Origin: Polyangiaceae bacterium
GTDB taxonomy: Bacteria; Myxococcota_A; Polyangia; Polyangiales; Polyangiaceae
Direction of reading: 5' to 3'
DNA length: 64,000 bases
NCBI GenBank assembly: GCA_025936045.1
Contig: JAICUB010000029.1
Coordinates: forward strand, 25,683-89,682
Shown here: positions 1 to 12,187 of the stretch, piece by piece
Layout: each line of letters begins with the position of its first letter
Numbering within the stretch: position 1 is the stretch's first letter
Position numbers and translations under genes: made by a program
Notes under the pieces: generated by a model
Seen by the model: only the letters and a program-made list of their open reading frames with translations
What the model was told of the DNA's origin: nothing
The model's database searches: none

Positions 1-756
1 CTTCACGCCCGAGATGAAGAGCACGACGACGAGCGCCGGGCGAATCACGTGATCCGGCGCGCGCGACGACAAACGGGCACCGAAGAAGACCCCGGGAACG
101 CTGCCGATCAGGATCGAAGCCGTCAGGCCGAGCTTGAAGTTGCCGAACAGGAGATGGCCGAGCGCAGCGCTCGTCACGAGCGGCACGGCCTGCACGAGAT
201 CGGTCCCGACGAGCTCGGAGAGCTTGAGCCGCGGATACAAGACGAGGAGCAGAATGATCATGAGCGAGCCCGAGCCGACCGAGGTGAGCCCGACGATGAG
301 TCCGCCGAAAATCCCGATGAATAGCGTCGGCAACGGGCGCACGACCACCGGCAGGAGGCTCTCGCCCGGACGCTTGCGCACGAGCAACGGCCGCACGACG
401 AGCGCGACCGAAACGATGAGCAGCACCACGCCGAGCGCGAGCTTCACGTGCGACTCGAGCTCGGCACCGGCTCCGAGCTTGCGCAGCAGCAGCACGCCGA
501 GAAACGCGGACGGGATCGAGCCGAGCGCGAGCCACTTCACGAGCCCCCAGTTCACCGTGCCGCGCTTCCAGTGCACGCCGCCGCCGATGGGACGCATGAT
601 CATGGCCGCAACCACGTCGCTCGAAACGGCAGCGAGCGGTTGCACGCCGAAGAGGAGCACGAGGATCGGCGTCATCAGGGCGCCGCCGCCCATGCCGGTC
701 AGTCCCACGACGAAACCGACGAAGGCTCCGGCGACGATGACGAGCGGATCGAGCAT
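1..756 (-). CDS. TauE/SafE-family membrane permease (3' end cut by window edge)
   Basis: The reading frame starts at an ATG at 756 and is still open at base 1, so at least 252 residues are present and the C-terminus lies outside the window. The protein opens with a hydrophobic segment followed by a Gly-rich turn (VGLTGMGGGALMTP) and a second similar segment about 140 residues later (LTSVGSGSLM). This internal duplication is the signature of the TauE/SafE anion exporter family, usually about 250-270 residues with 7-8 membrane segments. Family members export sulfite, sulfoacetate or other small anions; the substrate here cannot be told. It is transcribed away from an AT-rich region carrying an inverted repeat, its likely promoter. 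Confidence 0.85.
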   Translation of the reverse strand, partial: MLDPLVIVAGAFVGFVVGLTGMGGGALMTPILVLLFGVQPLAAVSSDVVAAMIMRPIGGGVHWKRGTVNWGLVKWLALGSIPSAFLGVLLLRKLGAGAELESHVKLALGVVLLIVSVALVVRPLLVRKRPGESLLPVVVRPLPTLFIGIFGGLIVGLTSVGSGSLMIILLLVLYPRLKLSELVGTDLVQAVPLVTSAALGHLLFGNFKLGLTASILIGSVPGVFFGARLSSRAPDHVIRPALVVVLFISGVK

Positions 757-786
757 GCGCCAAGTGTAGCTACAATCCCTACCGAG

Positions 787-808
787 TTAGTTGGTATCTC
801 ACAACTAA
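787..808. promoter_or_regulatory. Inverted repeat upstream of the TauE/SafE gene
   Basis: TTAGTTG and CAACTAA form a perfect 7-bp inverted repeat with an 8-bp spacer. It sits 31 bp upstream of the permease start, in an AT-rich pocket (about 775-830) of an otherwise very GC-rich sequence. It looks like a dimeric regulator site overlapping the promoter; the regulator is not identifiable here. Confidence 0.45.
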
Positions 809-891
809 TCGAATTTATTGTTATTTTATTGGGCACGCCGCCATTCGACCGTGGCTGGAAGGCGTGCGTGCCTGACCCGCAGCTCGGGGAG

Positions 892-2259
892 TCACACCTG
901 CGCGGGCGGCATCAGGCTCGTGCGAGAAATCTCGGCTTCCTCACTGCGCGTCTCGCCCGCCCGGTCGAGCGCCAGCTTGAAGAGCACCGGGCCGATCATC
1001 TCGTTGATCGCGACGGCGGCGATGGCGAGCGAACGGAAGCCGTCGCCGAGTCCGGGGAAGGCGTTGGCGATCGTCATGCTGAGGCCGAGCGCCAGGCCCG
1101 CCTGCGAGACGAGCGACGACCAACCCCACTTCTTGAGCACCGGCGGGTCGCTCGCGACGCGGCTGCTCACGAGGTGCGCGGCGTAGGTCGCGAGGCCGCG
1201 AATGACGCAGAGCGTGAGCGCGATGGGCCAGAACTTGCGGAGGAGCGGCACGTTGAGGTGCGCGCCCGCGTTCGCGAAGAAGACGACGAAGACGACGTTG
1301 CCCGTCTGCTCGATGGCATGGAGGAGCTTTTCGCCCTGCGCCGTCAGGTTTTGCACGACGAAGCCCGCGACCATGAACGCGAGCGTCGCGTCCACCTTCA
1401 CGTAGCGCAAGAAGTCCGAGAGACCGAAGCCGATGGCGAGCAGCACGAGCAGGAGCCCGCGCCCGACGAGCTTCAGGTACGCGGCGAGGGCCAGGCCGAG
1501 CGTCGTCCCGAAGGCGATGCTGCCGAGTAGCTCGTGGCCGAGATCCTGCACGTCTCGCACGGAAAAGCCGCCGGAGCCCGCGATGAGGGGGCGGGCGAGC
1601 ATCATGGCGGCCGCCACCAGAACCACGACCACGACGTCCGACGACATGATGAACGCGAGCGCGAAGGTGGCGACGGGCCCCTTGGCGCGCGTCTGCGAAA
1701 GAATGCCCATGCACGCCGATGGGCTGCGCGTGATGCTGAGCACGCCCCAGAGCAGCGCGACGCCGAACATGGGAACGGGCGCGAGCGTCGCGAAGAAGGG
1801 CGTAAAGCGACCGAGGAAGAACATGGCGACCGTCATCACGACGCCGACGAGCACGCTCTGCAGGAACATCGCGTAGCTGAGGCTCTTGGCGACCTGACGC
1901 AGCGTGCTCACCTTGAGCTCGGCGCCGCCCGCGAGCGCGATGAGCGCGAGGGCGAGCGTGTTCACGGGCGACAGCTGATCGACCGTGTGGTGATCGACGA
2001 GCTCGAGCACGTCGGGGCCGCCGATGATGCCCGCGAGTAGATAGCCCGACAGGTGCGGCAGCCCGATCGTCTCGAGCAGCTCGGAGAGGAGCGTACCCGC
2101 GAGCAGCAAAAAGCCGACGCCTGCGACGCTGCCGAGCTCGCCCTTGAGCTCGGGCGTGAGGCGGGTTGCACCGAACAGCATGCAAACCGTGACCGCCAGC
2201 GCGAACGCTTGTACGAGCCGCGTCCAGACGTCCTTCGAGCCGGCGACAGCGCTGCTCAT
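892..2259 (-). CDS. Cation:proton antiporter (Na+/H+ exchanger-like)
   Basis: This 455-residue, strongly hydrophobic protein has about 11-13 predicted membrane segments. Features typical of CPA-type exchangers are the early LPHLSGYLLAGIIGGP segment and a later conserved core with GLSDFLRYVKVDATLAFMVAG. It probably exchanges Na+ or K+ for protons across the inner membrane; the ion is not predictable. The ATG at 2259 was chosen because it overlaps the stop of the upstream antiporter gene by 4 bp (ATGA), so the two are translationally coupled and may act as a pair. The C-terminus is a short hydrophilic tail, with no TrkA-type regulatory domain. An upstream in-frame extension to 3357 exists but is Arg-rich shadow sequence. 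Confidence 0.85.
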   Translation of the reverse strand: MSSAVAGSKDVWTRLVQAFALAVTVCMLFGATRLTPELKGELGSVAGVGFLLLAGTLLSELLETIGLPHLSGYLLAGIIGGPDVLELVDHHTVDQLSPVNTLALALIALAGGAELKVSTLRQVAKSLSYAMFLQSVLVGVVMTVAMFFLGRFTPFFATLAPVPMFGVALLWGVLSITRSPSACMGILSQTRAKGPVATFALAFIMSSDVVVVVLVAAAMMLARPLIAGSGGFSVRDVQDLGHELLGSIAFGTTLGLALAAYLKLVGRGLLLVLLAIGFGLSDFLRYVKVDATLAFMVAGFVVQNLTAQGEKLLHAIEQTGNVVFVVFFANAGAHLNVPLLRKFWPIALTLCVIRGLATYAAHLVSSRVASDPPVLKKWGWSSLVSQAGLALGLSMTIANAFPGLGDGFRSLAIAAVAINEMIGPVLFKLALDRAGETRSEEAEISRTSLMPPAQV

Positions 2260-3554
2260 CGGCGTGCCTCCGGAAAATCGGAGACGGAAGTGCGCTCGCC
2301 GAAGTCCGAATCGTGGAGCGCGGAGCTCGGCAAGGAGAGCGGCGCCACGTCGCTTTCGGCGTCGACCGCGTGCGTCTCGCCGGCCGCTTCGAGAGCGCGC
2401 TTGAGCTCGGCGGGGCCGATGAGCTCGCCGAGCAGGACGCCCGCGGCGGCGAGCAGGAGCACGGCGCTGCTCGCTCTCCCGGGTAAGCGGACGAGCAGCG
2501 TGAACGCGAGCGCGAGCGAGATGGCGCCCGTCGAAGCCATCCCGAAGCCGATGCGGGGGCCCGACGCACGCGCAGCCGGCAGGAGCGCGATCAAAACGAC
2601 GCCGCGCACGACCTCCGCGCCCAGGCGCGCCGCGAGCGCGACCGCCACGAGCAACCAGAGCTTCGGCAACGAGTCGAAGTCGACGCACGCGCCCGCGACG
2701 AGCACCACCGGCAAAAGCACGGGCTTTTCGGTCGGCTGCACCATGTATTTGATCTCGAGGCGATGGCGCGAAGCGATCGAAACCGTGAGCCCCATCGCGA
2801 ACAAGGTCGCGACGGCGGCGAGGCCGAGGCGCATGGCGACGCCCGCGGCGAGCAGCGAGGTGCCGAGCAGGATGCCCCAGCTCTCGTCGCGCCTGAACTC
2901 GCGACCGAGCAGCACCGCGGCGACGAGGCCCATCACCACGCCGATGCCGAGCGTGCAGCCGACGCGGACGCTGAGGTCGAACGCGCCGAGCGGCGCGTCG
3001 GGCGCGACGGCGAAGAGGATGCCGAGCCCGAGCACGGGGACGAGAGCGCTCGCGCGCGCCATGTCCGCGAGCCAATCGCTGAGCTTGCCGCGCGCGCCGT
3101 GACGCTCCGCCACCCAGCGCACGGTGTGCCGCGTCGTTTCGGAGCCGACGAAGCCGGCGCCGAGCGCAAGCTCGAGCCGTTCGAAGCCGTGCAAAATGTC
3201 GAGCGCGTCGAGCGTGACGAAGAGCGCGGCCGAGACGCCGGCGCCCACGAGGGCAGCGCCGAAAATGCCGGTAACGGCGCGGCCGAGACGCACGCGCCGC
3301 CGCCCCACGAGGAGGTAACCGAGCCCCACGACGAACGCGAGCCACGCCGCGGCGCACGCGAAGATCGGCTGGAAGCTATGCACCGTCGAGCGCGGCAGGA
3401 GACCGAGCCCGTGCGGTCCGGCGGCCACGCCGAGCACCAGGTACTCCGCGCCCGAGGGCAGGCCGAAGCCGCGGATCGTGCGTCCGCCGACCAGCATGCT
3501 GCTGACGAACGCCACGACCAACAGGCCGAGCAGAACCGCGATGCCGCCGCTCAT
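2256..3554 (-). CDS. Second Na+/H+ exchanger-like membrane protein
   Basis: This 432-residue protein has about 11-12 hydrophobic segments, starting with a short N-terminal membrane helix, then a segment with SGAEYLVLGVAAGPHGLGLL that resembles the first repeat of CPA2-type antiporters. It differs clearly from the downstream antiporter-like protein, so the two are not a recent duplication. Its last about 40 residues are polar. The start overlaps the stop of the MscS-like gene by 4 bp and its stop overlaps the next start by 4 bp, giving a three-gene coupled unit. A role in cation/pH homeostasis as a partner of its neighbour is inferred from gene order. Confidence 0.75.
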   Translation of the reverse strand: MSGGIAVLLGLLVVAFVSSMLVGGRTIRGFGLPSGAEYLVLGVAAGPHGLGLLPRSTVHSFQPIFACAAAWLAFVVGLGYLLVGRRRVRLGRAVTGIFGAALVGAGVSAALFVTLDALDILHGFERLELALGAGFVGSETTRHTVRWVAERHGARGKLSDWLADMARASALVPVLGLGILFAVAPDAPLGAFDLSVRVGCTLGIGVVMGLVAAVLLGREFRRDESWGILLGTSLLAAGVAMRLGLAAVATLFAMGLTVSIASRHRLEIKYMVQPTEKPVLLPVVLVAGACVDFDSLPKLWLLVAVALAARLGAEVVRGVVLIALLPAARASGPRIGFGMASTGAISLALAFTLLVRLPGRASSAVLLLAAAGVLLGELIGPAELKRALEAAGETHAVDAESDVAPLSLPSSALHDSDFGERTSVSDFPEARR

Positions 3555-5410
3555 GAGTGCGCCTCGCGATCGAGTCGTCCGAGCGGGACGTGCGCGGCGG
3601 CGAGCGCCTCGACGATCGCGAGCTGTACCTCGGAACGCGCGTTGCGCTGATCGGACGCGAAGCTCACGCGAAAGAGCGTGCGGGCGGCGTCGGCGCTCGT
3701 GAGCTCGACGCGAGCGTCGTCCGAGAAGCGCGAGGCGGTTCTCAGCAAGACGCCCTGCACGTCCGTGTGCGGCGTGCCCGGCGCGACCGCGACATCGACG
3801 TCGAAGCGCGGCCGCGTGCCGATGACGCGCGTCGGATGGCGGAGCGCATACAGGTGGGGGATGCGCACTTCGGCGCGCTCGGAGTCCTCGAGCCTCAAGT
3901 CGAGCAGACCGATGCTCGAGATGCGCCCGCCGTAGCCGCCGATCTCGACGTGCTGGCCGGGGCGAAGACGCCGGCCAAAGAGCAGGATGGCGCCGAGCAT
4001 GCCGCTCGCGAGGACGGGCGTGGCAGCCAAGCCGAGCGCGACGAGCACGACGGCGCCCGTGCGACCGAGCGCGCCTTCCGTGTTGCCGGTGACGAGCGGC
4101 GCGAGGAACACGAGCGCGGCGAGTACGACGCCGAGCCGCAGGAGAGCGCTCGTCGGCGCAGCGAGCTCCGGCGTCACCCAGCTCACGACGTTTTCATGTC
4201 GTTCGATGCTGTCGAAGAACAGGCCGAGGAAGCGCACGAGCACGAAGACCGCCGCCCCCGCGATCACGAGCACGGCGAGCACCGGCAAGCCCGTCGCGAG
4301 CCGCGTCATCAGCTGCGAGAGCGGCGTGACGATGAGCCCCGTGAGCTTCTGCGTGTAGTCGCGCGTCGACTCGAAGAGCGAGAGCACGACGACGAGCCAG
4401 GCGTAGAACACGCCGGCCTGCGCGACCCACTTGCCGACTCCGAGCACGACGACCGCGGTGCTCCGCACCGTGCCGGGGCTCACCACCTCGATCTGGCGCA
4501 CGCGTACGGCGAGCACGCGCTCGGCGTTCGCGTCGATCCAGGCGCGCGCCCGTTCGGCGAACTCGCCGATCTTCTGCATCAAGTAGAAGGCGATGAGCCC
4601 CAGAAAGACGAGCAGCGAGATCGAAAACACCGTCTTCGAAAGCGCAGCCTGGCGATGCTCGCTCTCGATGGCGCTGCGGAGCGCACCGACGACACTCGCG
4701 GCATGGACGTCGACGGAGCTCGCCCCCGCCGCCTGAGCGTCCTCGCTACCGAGCTCGACGATCGGCGTTTGGCCGGCGAGCACGACGGCGAGCTCGCCGC
4801 GATGCTCGTAGCGGACGTCGGCTTCGTGGACGTGCTCGACGACGGAGGCGAGCGCCGCCGTCGCGGCCTGGGCGCGCTGCTCGGGGGTCTTGTTGCCGCG
4901 CGGCACGCGGATCGCAAATACCTGGGCATCCCCCAGCAAGACTTGGGCGTTTGCGACGGGCGCGGCCGAAGCGCTCGGCGCGCGGCGCGGGGCGGCGGGG
5001 GTCGGCAACGCTGCTACGGCCGCCGGGGGACCGCCGTCCGTCGCGCTCGCGCGGGCCGAGACCGTCGGCGCGGGCGCGGGCGGGCTGACAGGCGGCGCGG
5101 GAGGCGGAGGCGGCGCGGCGGGCGCGGCGCTCGGCTCGCTCGCGGACGCGAGGGCGGCGGGAAGCTCGACGCTCGCGGAAGGACGCGGGGCGAGCAGGCT
5201 CGGAGCGTTCGGGGCCGTGACCACGGGCGGCGGCGCGAGCGGTGACGGCGCATGCGACGGCGAGCCCGCGGGCGCGGCTATCGCCGGGGGGGAGGAGGAC
5301 GGCGGCTCTGCGCTCGCCCGCGCGGGTGCCGGCTCCGCGTGCAGCGGCGCCGCGAATAGGACGACGAGCGCGGCCGAGCGCAGGCGGGACCAGTCGAGCG
5401 GGGTCGTCAC
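3551..5410 (-). CDS. MscS-like mechanosensitive ion channel with long Pro/Ala-rich periplasmic region
   Basis: From a GTG at 5410 the protein is 619 residues and begins with a convincing signal peptide (basic segment, then SAALVVLFAAPL). A long Ala/Pro/Ser-rich region of about 130 residues follows, then a mixed domain, several membrane helices, and the MscS pore and beta-domain signature (RRLRPGQHVEIGGYGGRISS). MscS-type channels open under membrane tension and release solutes during hypo-osmotic shock. An ATG at 5482 in the same frame would add 24 residues in front of the signal peptide; I prefer the GTG for that reason, although its ribosome-binding site is poor. The stop overlaps the antiporter-like gene, so osmotic and ion functions are co-expressed. 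Confidence 0.8.
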   Translation of the reverse strand: MTTPLDWSRLRSAALVVLFAAPLHAEPAPARASAEPPSSSPPAIAAPAGSPSHAPSPLAPPPVVTAPNAPSLLAPRPSASVELPAALASASEPSAAPAAPPPPPAPPVSPPAPAPTVSARASATDGGPPAAVAALPTPAAPRRAPSASAAPVANAQVLLGDAQVFAIRVPRGNKTPEQRAQAATAALASVVEHVHEADVRYEHRGELAVVLAGQTPIVELGSEDAQAAGASSVDVHAASVVGALRSAIESEHRQAALSKTVFSISLLVFLGLIAFYLMQKIGEFAERARAWIDANAERVLAVRVRQIEVVSPGTVRSTAVVVLGVGKWVAQAGVFYAWLVVVLSLFESTRDYTQKLTGLIVTPLSQLMTRLATGLPVLAVLVIAGAAVFVLVRFLGLFFDSIERHENVVSWVTPELAAPTSALLRLGVVLAALVFLAPLVTGNTEGALGRTGAVVLVALGLAATPVLASGMLGAILLFGRRLRPGQHVEIGGYGGRISSIGLLDLRLEDSERAEVRIPHLYALRHPTRVIGTRPRFDVDVAVAPGTPHTDVQGVLLRTASRFSDDARVELTSADAARTLFRVSFASDQRNARSEVQLAIVEALAAAHVPLGRLDREAHS

Positions 5411-5503
5411 CTCTAAGACTTCTACTCGCTCACGTACCCGCTCGAAATAGGCGTCTACGCGAGGTGAAACCCGTGTGGTCAATGGTGCGAGCGTCGCTCG
5501 CGA

Positions 5504-6712
5504 TCATTTTGCGGGATCGATGCGGAAGACGCGCCGACTGCTCGCGTCGGCAACGTACGCGCGGCCGTCGGGGCCGATCGCGATGCCGCCGAGCGCGCCC
5601 GAGGGCAAACCGGTGTCGAGCTCGGCGAGCGTGCGGCCGGCGCGATCGTAGGCGACGACGTGACTCGTGAGGGCGTCGGTGACGAAGAGCACACCCTCGT
5701 AGAGCGCGAGCCCGCTCGGCTCGGCGAGCCGGCCGCGAGGCACGACTTCAGCGAGCTTCCAGCCGTTCATGCTCACGTGGATTTGGATGGGGTCGTACGT
5801 GACGACGGGGTCCCCCGGAGTGCCGGCCGTCGTGTCGAGCGCGACGATGCGGCCGTTGCCGGTGTCCGCGGCGTAGAGCAGCGCCGTTTCGGGGTCGAAC
5901 ACGAGGTGACTCGGCACCTCGGGCACGCGGCTGAGCTCGCCGGTCGCATAGCGTTCGAGCTCGCCGTCGGAGTGGTCGTCACCGCCGGGCTCGTGCGGCG
6001 CGTGAAAATCATAGCGGTCGAGGGAGCCGGCGTCGCCGTTGAATGTCCAGTAGACGTTGTCGTGCTCGTGCGCGACGCCCATGCAGTAGGGCGACTCGTG
6101 CAGCATGTCGATGTGCGTGCTGTGCGTCGGTGAATCCGCGGGCGGCGTCACGCCGAAGATGGTCGGATCGGCCGACCAGAGCGCGGGGCCGTTGAAAGGC
6201 ACGGCCTCGTCCTCGTAGTTCGAGGTGCGCGCCTCGGCGCAGGTCGAGAACGTGTCGTCGCCGGCGAACGAAATAGAGGTGGGCCGGCGCATGAAATGCC
6301 AAGCGTTGGCGTCTGCTTTGACTTCGGAGGTCTGCGGTGTCGCGGGAGCCGCCGTCGCGCCGTGAACGATCGCCACCCGCCCGATGAGCCACGGGCAGCC
6401 CGTGGTGTCGCCGTCGTTGCACACCTCGTCGGTCAGCGGCTGGCGCAGGGTGATCCAGAGCTCGTCGTCGGCGCTCGGATTGAACGCGAGGGCCGTGGGG
6501 TAAAACGGTTGTCGGCTGTCGGCGGCGGCGTCGTACACCTCGAAGTAGCTCGGCGGCGTGGGGCCCGCGCCGAGCAGCGCCGCCACCGCCAAATCCTCCG
6601 CCGAGGGCGCCCCGGGCGTCTCCGCCGCCGCCGGCGCGTCGGGCACCTTCTCGCTGCTGCAAGCAAAGGCACAGAGGGCCGCCACCGCCGCCGCACGCTT
6701 GACGAAAGCCAC
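5504..6712 (-). CDS. Lipoprotein with NHL/SMP-30-like beta-propeller
   Basis: The predicted 402-residue protein starts with a short lipoprotein signal peptide ending ALCAFAC. GTG at 6712 was chosen because GGGAG lies about 8 nt upstream; a GTG at 6727 is also possible. The body contains repeated blade-like motifs (LVFDPETALLYAADTGNGRIVALD; GLALYEGVLFVTDAL; GGIAIGPDGRAYVADASSRRVFRID), typical of NHL or gluconolactonase-like six-bladed propellers. These proteins act outside the inner membrane in binding or hydrolysis, but no catalytic residues can be assigned. It lies directly upstream of the MscS/antiporter unit on the same strand. Confidence 0.7.
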   Translation of the reverse strand: MAFVKRAAAVAALCAFACSSEKVPDAPAAAETPGAPSAEDLAVAALLGAGPTPPSYFEVYDAAADSRQPFYPTALAFNPSADDELWITLRQPLTDEVCNDGDTTGCPWLIGRVAIVHGATAAPATPQTSEVKADANAWHFMRRPTSISFAGDDTFSTCAEARTSNYEDEAVPFNGPALWSADPTIFGVTPPADSPTHSTHIDMLHESPYCMGVAHEHDNVYWTFNGDAGSLDRYDFHAPHEPGGDDHSDGELERYATGELSRVPEVPSHLVFDPETALLYAADTGNGRIVALDTTAGTPGDPVVTYDPIQIHVSMNGWKLAEVVPRGRLAEPSGLALYEGVLFVTDALTSHVVAYDRAGRTLAELDTGLPSGALGGIAIGPDGRAYVADASSRRVFRIDPAK

Positions 6713-6820
6713 GCCAGGATCTCCCACGCCTCGTCCCCGAGCTCAAGCCGAGGCCGGCTCCTACACGGACGACCGTCCGAGAACGCGCATGCCACAAAGA
6801 ATGCTAAATAGCCGCCGCCC

Positions 6821-8071
6821 ATGACTTCGCACGAGTACCCGGATCGTATCGTTTTGCACATTGCCGGCGCGGACCGTCCCGGCGTGACGGCGCGTCTCAC
6901 CGAGATCATCGCCGAGGAGAGCGCGGACCTCGTGGATATCGGCCAGTCGGTGCTGCACGGCTACTTGATGCTGTCGGCCATCGTCGACGTACCGACCACG
7001 TCGAACGCGTTTCGCAAAATTCTGTTCGCGGTGGCCGACCTCGGGCTGCGGCTCGAGGTGAGCGCCTACCGTGCCGAGCGGGCTCACTCGGCGAGGGACG
7101 CCGGCACGCTGGCCGTAACGGTGCTCGGGCCGCTCGCGGACGGCGGCGCGACGGCGCGCATCACGCGCTTCATGGCCGAGCGCGACATGAACATCCGCGA
7201 GATCCGCTCGCTCAGCGACAAGGACCTCAGCGGACTCGAGCTCATCGTCGACTTGAAGCCCGGCGAAGAGCCGGAGGCCGGTGAGCTGATGGACCTCCGC
7301 GGGAAGCTCCTGGCGCTCGGCACCGAGCTCGGCGTCGACCTCGCCGTGCAGAAAGACGACATCTTCCGGCGCGACAAGCGGCTCGTATGCATGGACGTCG
7401 ACTCGACGTTCGTGAAGGGGGAGCTCATCGACGAGCTCGCGTCCCTGGTCGGCGCGAAGGAAAAGGTCGCCGCCATCACGGCGCGCGCGATGCGAGGCGA
7501 AATCGACTTCAAACAAGCGCTCACCGAGCGGGTGAAGCTCCTCGAAGGGCTCCCGTTCGAGCAAGCGAAAAACCTCGCCGACCGCTCCGAGCTCACGCCC
7601 GGCGCCGACCGCTTCGTGCGTCTGCTCCAAGGCCTCGGCTACCGCATCGGGCTCGTGAGCGGCGGCTTCACCTTTTTCGTGGACGATCTCAAAGCGCGCT
7701 TCGGGCTCGACTTCGCGGTCTCGAACGAGCTCGAGATCGCGGACGGGAAGCTCACGGGTCGCGTCCGCGGTTCGATCGTGGACGGCGAGCGCAAGAGTCA
7801 GGTGCTGCGCGACATGAGCCAGGCGTACCGGCTGCGGCTCGGGCAGACCATCGCCATCGGTGACGGTGCGAACGACATCCTCATGTTGCAGAGCGCCGGC
7901 CTCGGCATCGCGTTCCGCGCCAAGCCGAAGCTCCAAGCCGTCGCCGACATGAGCCTGAACCACCACGAGCGGCTCGACACGCTCCTCTACCTCATGGGCT
8001 ACAACGCGCGGGACCTGCGGGAGGCCGAAAACGTCGCCGGCTGGTCCGCGAATCCCCCCAAAGCCGGTTGA
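6821..8071 (+). CDS. serB: Phosphoserine phosphatase SerB with N-terminal ACT domains
   Basis: SerB hydrolyses O-phosphoserine to serine, the last step of serine synthesis. The 416-residue protein has two ACT-like regulatory domains (about residues 5-90 and 95-175) followed by a HAD phosphatase domain. The catalytic motif is DVDST at residues 192-196 (nucleophile D192), with a later SGGFTFF motif and GDGANDILML metal-binding motif. No Shine-Dalgarno is visible before the ATG, and a TAAATA hexamer lies about 11 nt upstream, which could mean a nearly leaderless mRNA. It is divergent from the propeller lipoprotein. Confidence 0.95.
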   Translation: MTSHEYPDRIVLHIAGADRPGVTARLTEIIAEESADLVDIGQSVLHGYLMLSAIVDVPTTSNAFRKILFAVADLGLRLEVSAYRAERAHSARDAGTLAVTVLGPLADGGATARITRFMAERDMNIREIRSLSDKDLSGLELIVDLKPGEEPEAGELMDLRGKLLALGTELGVDLAVQKDDIFRRDKRLVCMDVDSTFVKGELIDELASLVGAKEKVAAITARAMRGEIDFKQALTERVKLLEGLPFEQAKNLADRSELTPGADRFVRLLQGLGYRIGLVSGGFTFFVDDLKARFGLDFAVSNELEIADGKLTGRVRGSIVDGERKSQVLRDMSQAYRLRLGQTIAIGDGANDILMLQSAGLGIAFRAKPKLQAVADMSLNHHERLDTLLYLMGYNARDLREAENVAGWSANPPKAG

Positions 8072-8081
8072 AGCCGGTCCG

Positions 8082-9452
8082 TCAGGTCGCGGGCCCTTCG
8101 CAGATCGCAGTCGAGCCGATACAGCCGACGCCCTGGCAGCAGCGCTCGTTCAGCGGGCAGGTGCCGGTCTGGGTGGTGCAAGCACCTTCCTTGCAAACCG
8201 GCCGGCTGCATTCGGTCGTGGTGCCGCCGTCGAGCGGCAGAGCGAGGGGTTCTACCGTCGTCGCACAGTCGCTGTCTTGGCAGCATTGCGCGCACGTGCC
8301 GGTGTCCGGGCAGCAGAGCGCACCGTTGCTGCATTGATCGTTGGAGCAGCACGTTTGGCATTTGCCCGTGCGCTGGCAGCACGTTTGACCGTGACTACAC
8401 GAGACGGTCGGATACTCGCATCTGCCGCTATTACAAGCGACGGTCTGACACGCGAGCGGCGCGGCGCAATCCGCGGCGGTGGTGCACTGGTTCGACGAGC
8501 AACCCTTCTTCGGGTCGCACGTCTGCCCGACCTTGCAGAGCGACTCGTCGGGCTCGTTGGAACAGGCGAGCTTGCCGTCGGCGCCGGCCTTGCACTTCGC
8601 GACGGTGCAGGTGACGCCGTCGTCGGGGCAGCCGCTCGCGCTACAACAAGCGCCACACTGGGCCGTCGTGCCGTCCGGGCTCGGGCAGCATCGTTCGCCC
8701 ACGCCGCAGAGCTCGCTCGTCGAGCATTTCAGGTCGGTACCGCACGTGCTCGGGTTGCACGGGTCGTCGTGAGGACACTGCGAGTCACTGCAGCAGCTGC
8801 CGCAGCCTTGCCCCGGACAACAGGTGCCGCCGCCCGGGCACGAGGCATGATTGCAGAGCCGATTGACGCAGGCGTCGTCCGTGCAGGGGTCGCCGTCGTC
8901 ACAATCCGTATCGGCCGCGCACCCTTCGCGCGCGACGCAACCCGTGGGCGAGCAGTACTCGTCCTGGTTGTCGCACGCGCCGGGCGTGTTGGTGCAGAAG
9001 CCCGCGAAGCACTCGTCGTCGGTGCAATCGACTCGATCGTCGCAATCCGCCTTGCCGCAACACTGACCGCAAACGCCGTCGCAGCACATGGGTTGATCGC
9101 CGGTGCACTTGGGCGCGTGCACGCAAATGCCGTCCGAGCCGCAGCTGTCGATCGTGCACGGATCGGGGTCCACGCAGTCCTGCGCTTCGGTGCAGGGCGT
9201 CGTACCGCCGCCCGCGCTACCTCCGCTGTTCGAGCTGCCGCCGCTCGACACGCCCGCCATGCCGCCGAGCGATGCGTCGCCCGCCGTGCCGCCGCTGCCC
9301 CCGTTCGCGGCCATGCCGCTCACCGCGCCCATGCCGGCTTGTGCTTTGGTTCCCGACGACGAAAACTCCGCGCCACCGCAGGCCGCGGCGACGACCGCGC
9401 AAACGAAGCTCAGGCCCAGCACGCGAACAAGCAAGTGCATGCCGCTAATCAT
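8082..9452 (-). CDS. Cys-rich secreted lipoprotein
   Basis: From the ATG at 9452 the product is 456 residues. It has a lipoprotein signal peptide (hydrophobic core, VVAAAC), then a Gly/Ser/Ala-rich linker, then a very Cys-rich body built of degenerate modules such as DCDDGDPCTDDACVNRLC and CCPGQGCGSCC. Such modules occur in myxobacterial surface proteins and are likely held by disulfides or bound Ca2+ through the acidic clusters; no enzymatic motif is visible. ATG at 9440 is an alternative start. The gene converges on serB with only 10 bp between the two stop codons. Function unknown. Confidence 0.75.
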   Translation of the reverse strand: MISGMHLLVRVLGLSFVCAVVAAACGGAEFSSSGTKAQAGMGAVSGMAANGGSGGTAGDASLGGMAGVSSGGSSNSGGSAGGGTTPCTEAQDCVDPDPCTIDSCGSDGICVHAPKCTGDQPMCCDGVCGQCCGKADCDDRVDCTDDECFAGFCTNTPGACDNQDEYCSPTGCVAREGCAADTDCDDGDPCTDDACVNRLCNHASCPGGGTCCPGQGCGSCCSDSQCPHDDPCNPSTCGTDLKCSTSELCGVGERCCPSPDGTTAQCGACCSASGCPDDGVTCTVAKCKAGADGKLACSNEPDESLCKVGQTCDPKKGCSSNQCTTAADCAAPLACQTVACNSGRCEYPTVSCSHGQTCCQRTGKCQTCCSNDQCSNGALCCPDTGTCAQCCQDSDCATTVEPLALPLDGGTTTECSRPVCKEGACTTQTGTCPLNERCCQGVGCIGSTAICEGPAT

Positions 9453-9497
9453 AGCCCAGGACGAGGCCCTCCGTCCTAGTGCCGGGCCCGTTTCTGA

Positions 9498-12083
<2,586 letters not shown>

Positions 12084-12187
12084 GCGGCGACCGGTCTCAC
12101 GCCGAGCTCTGCGCATGAGCTCGGCGTGACCGACGCTCTGCGCCACCCGATCGAGTTACTGCAAGCCCCCTGGGAGGGAAGTCGCTG

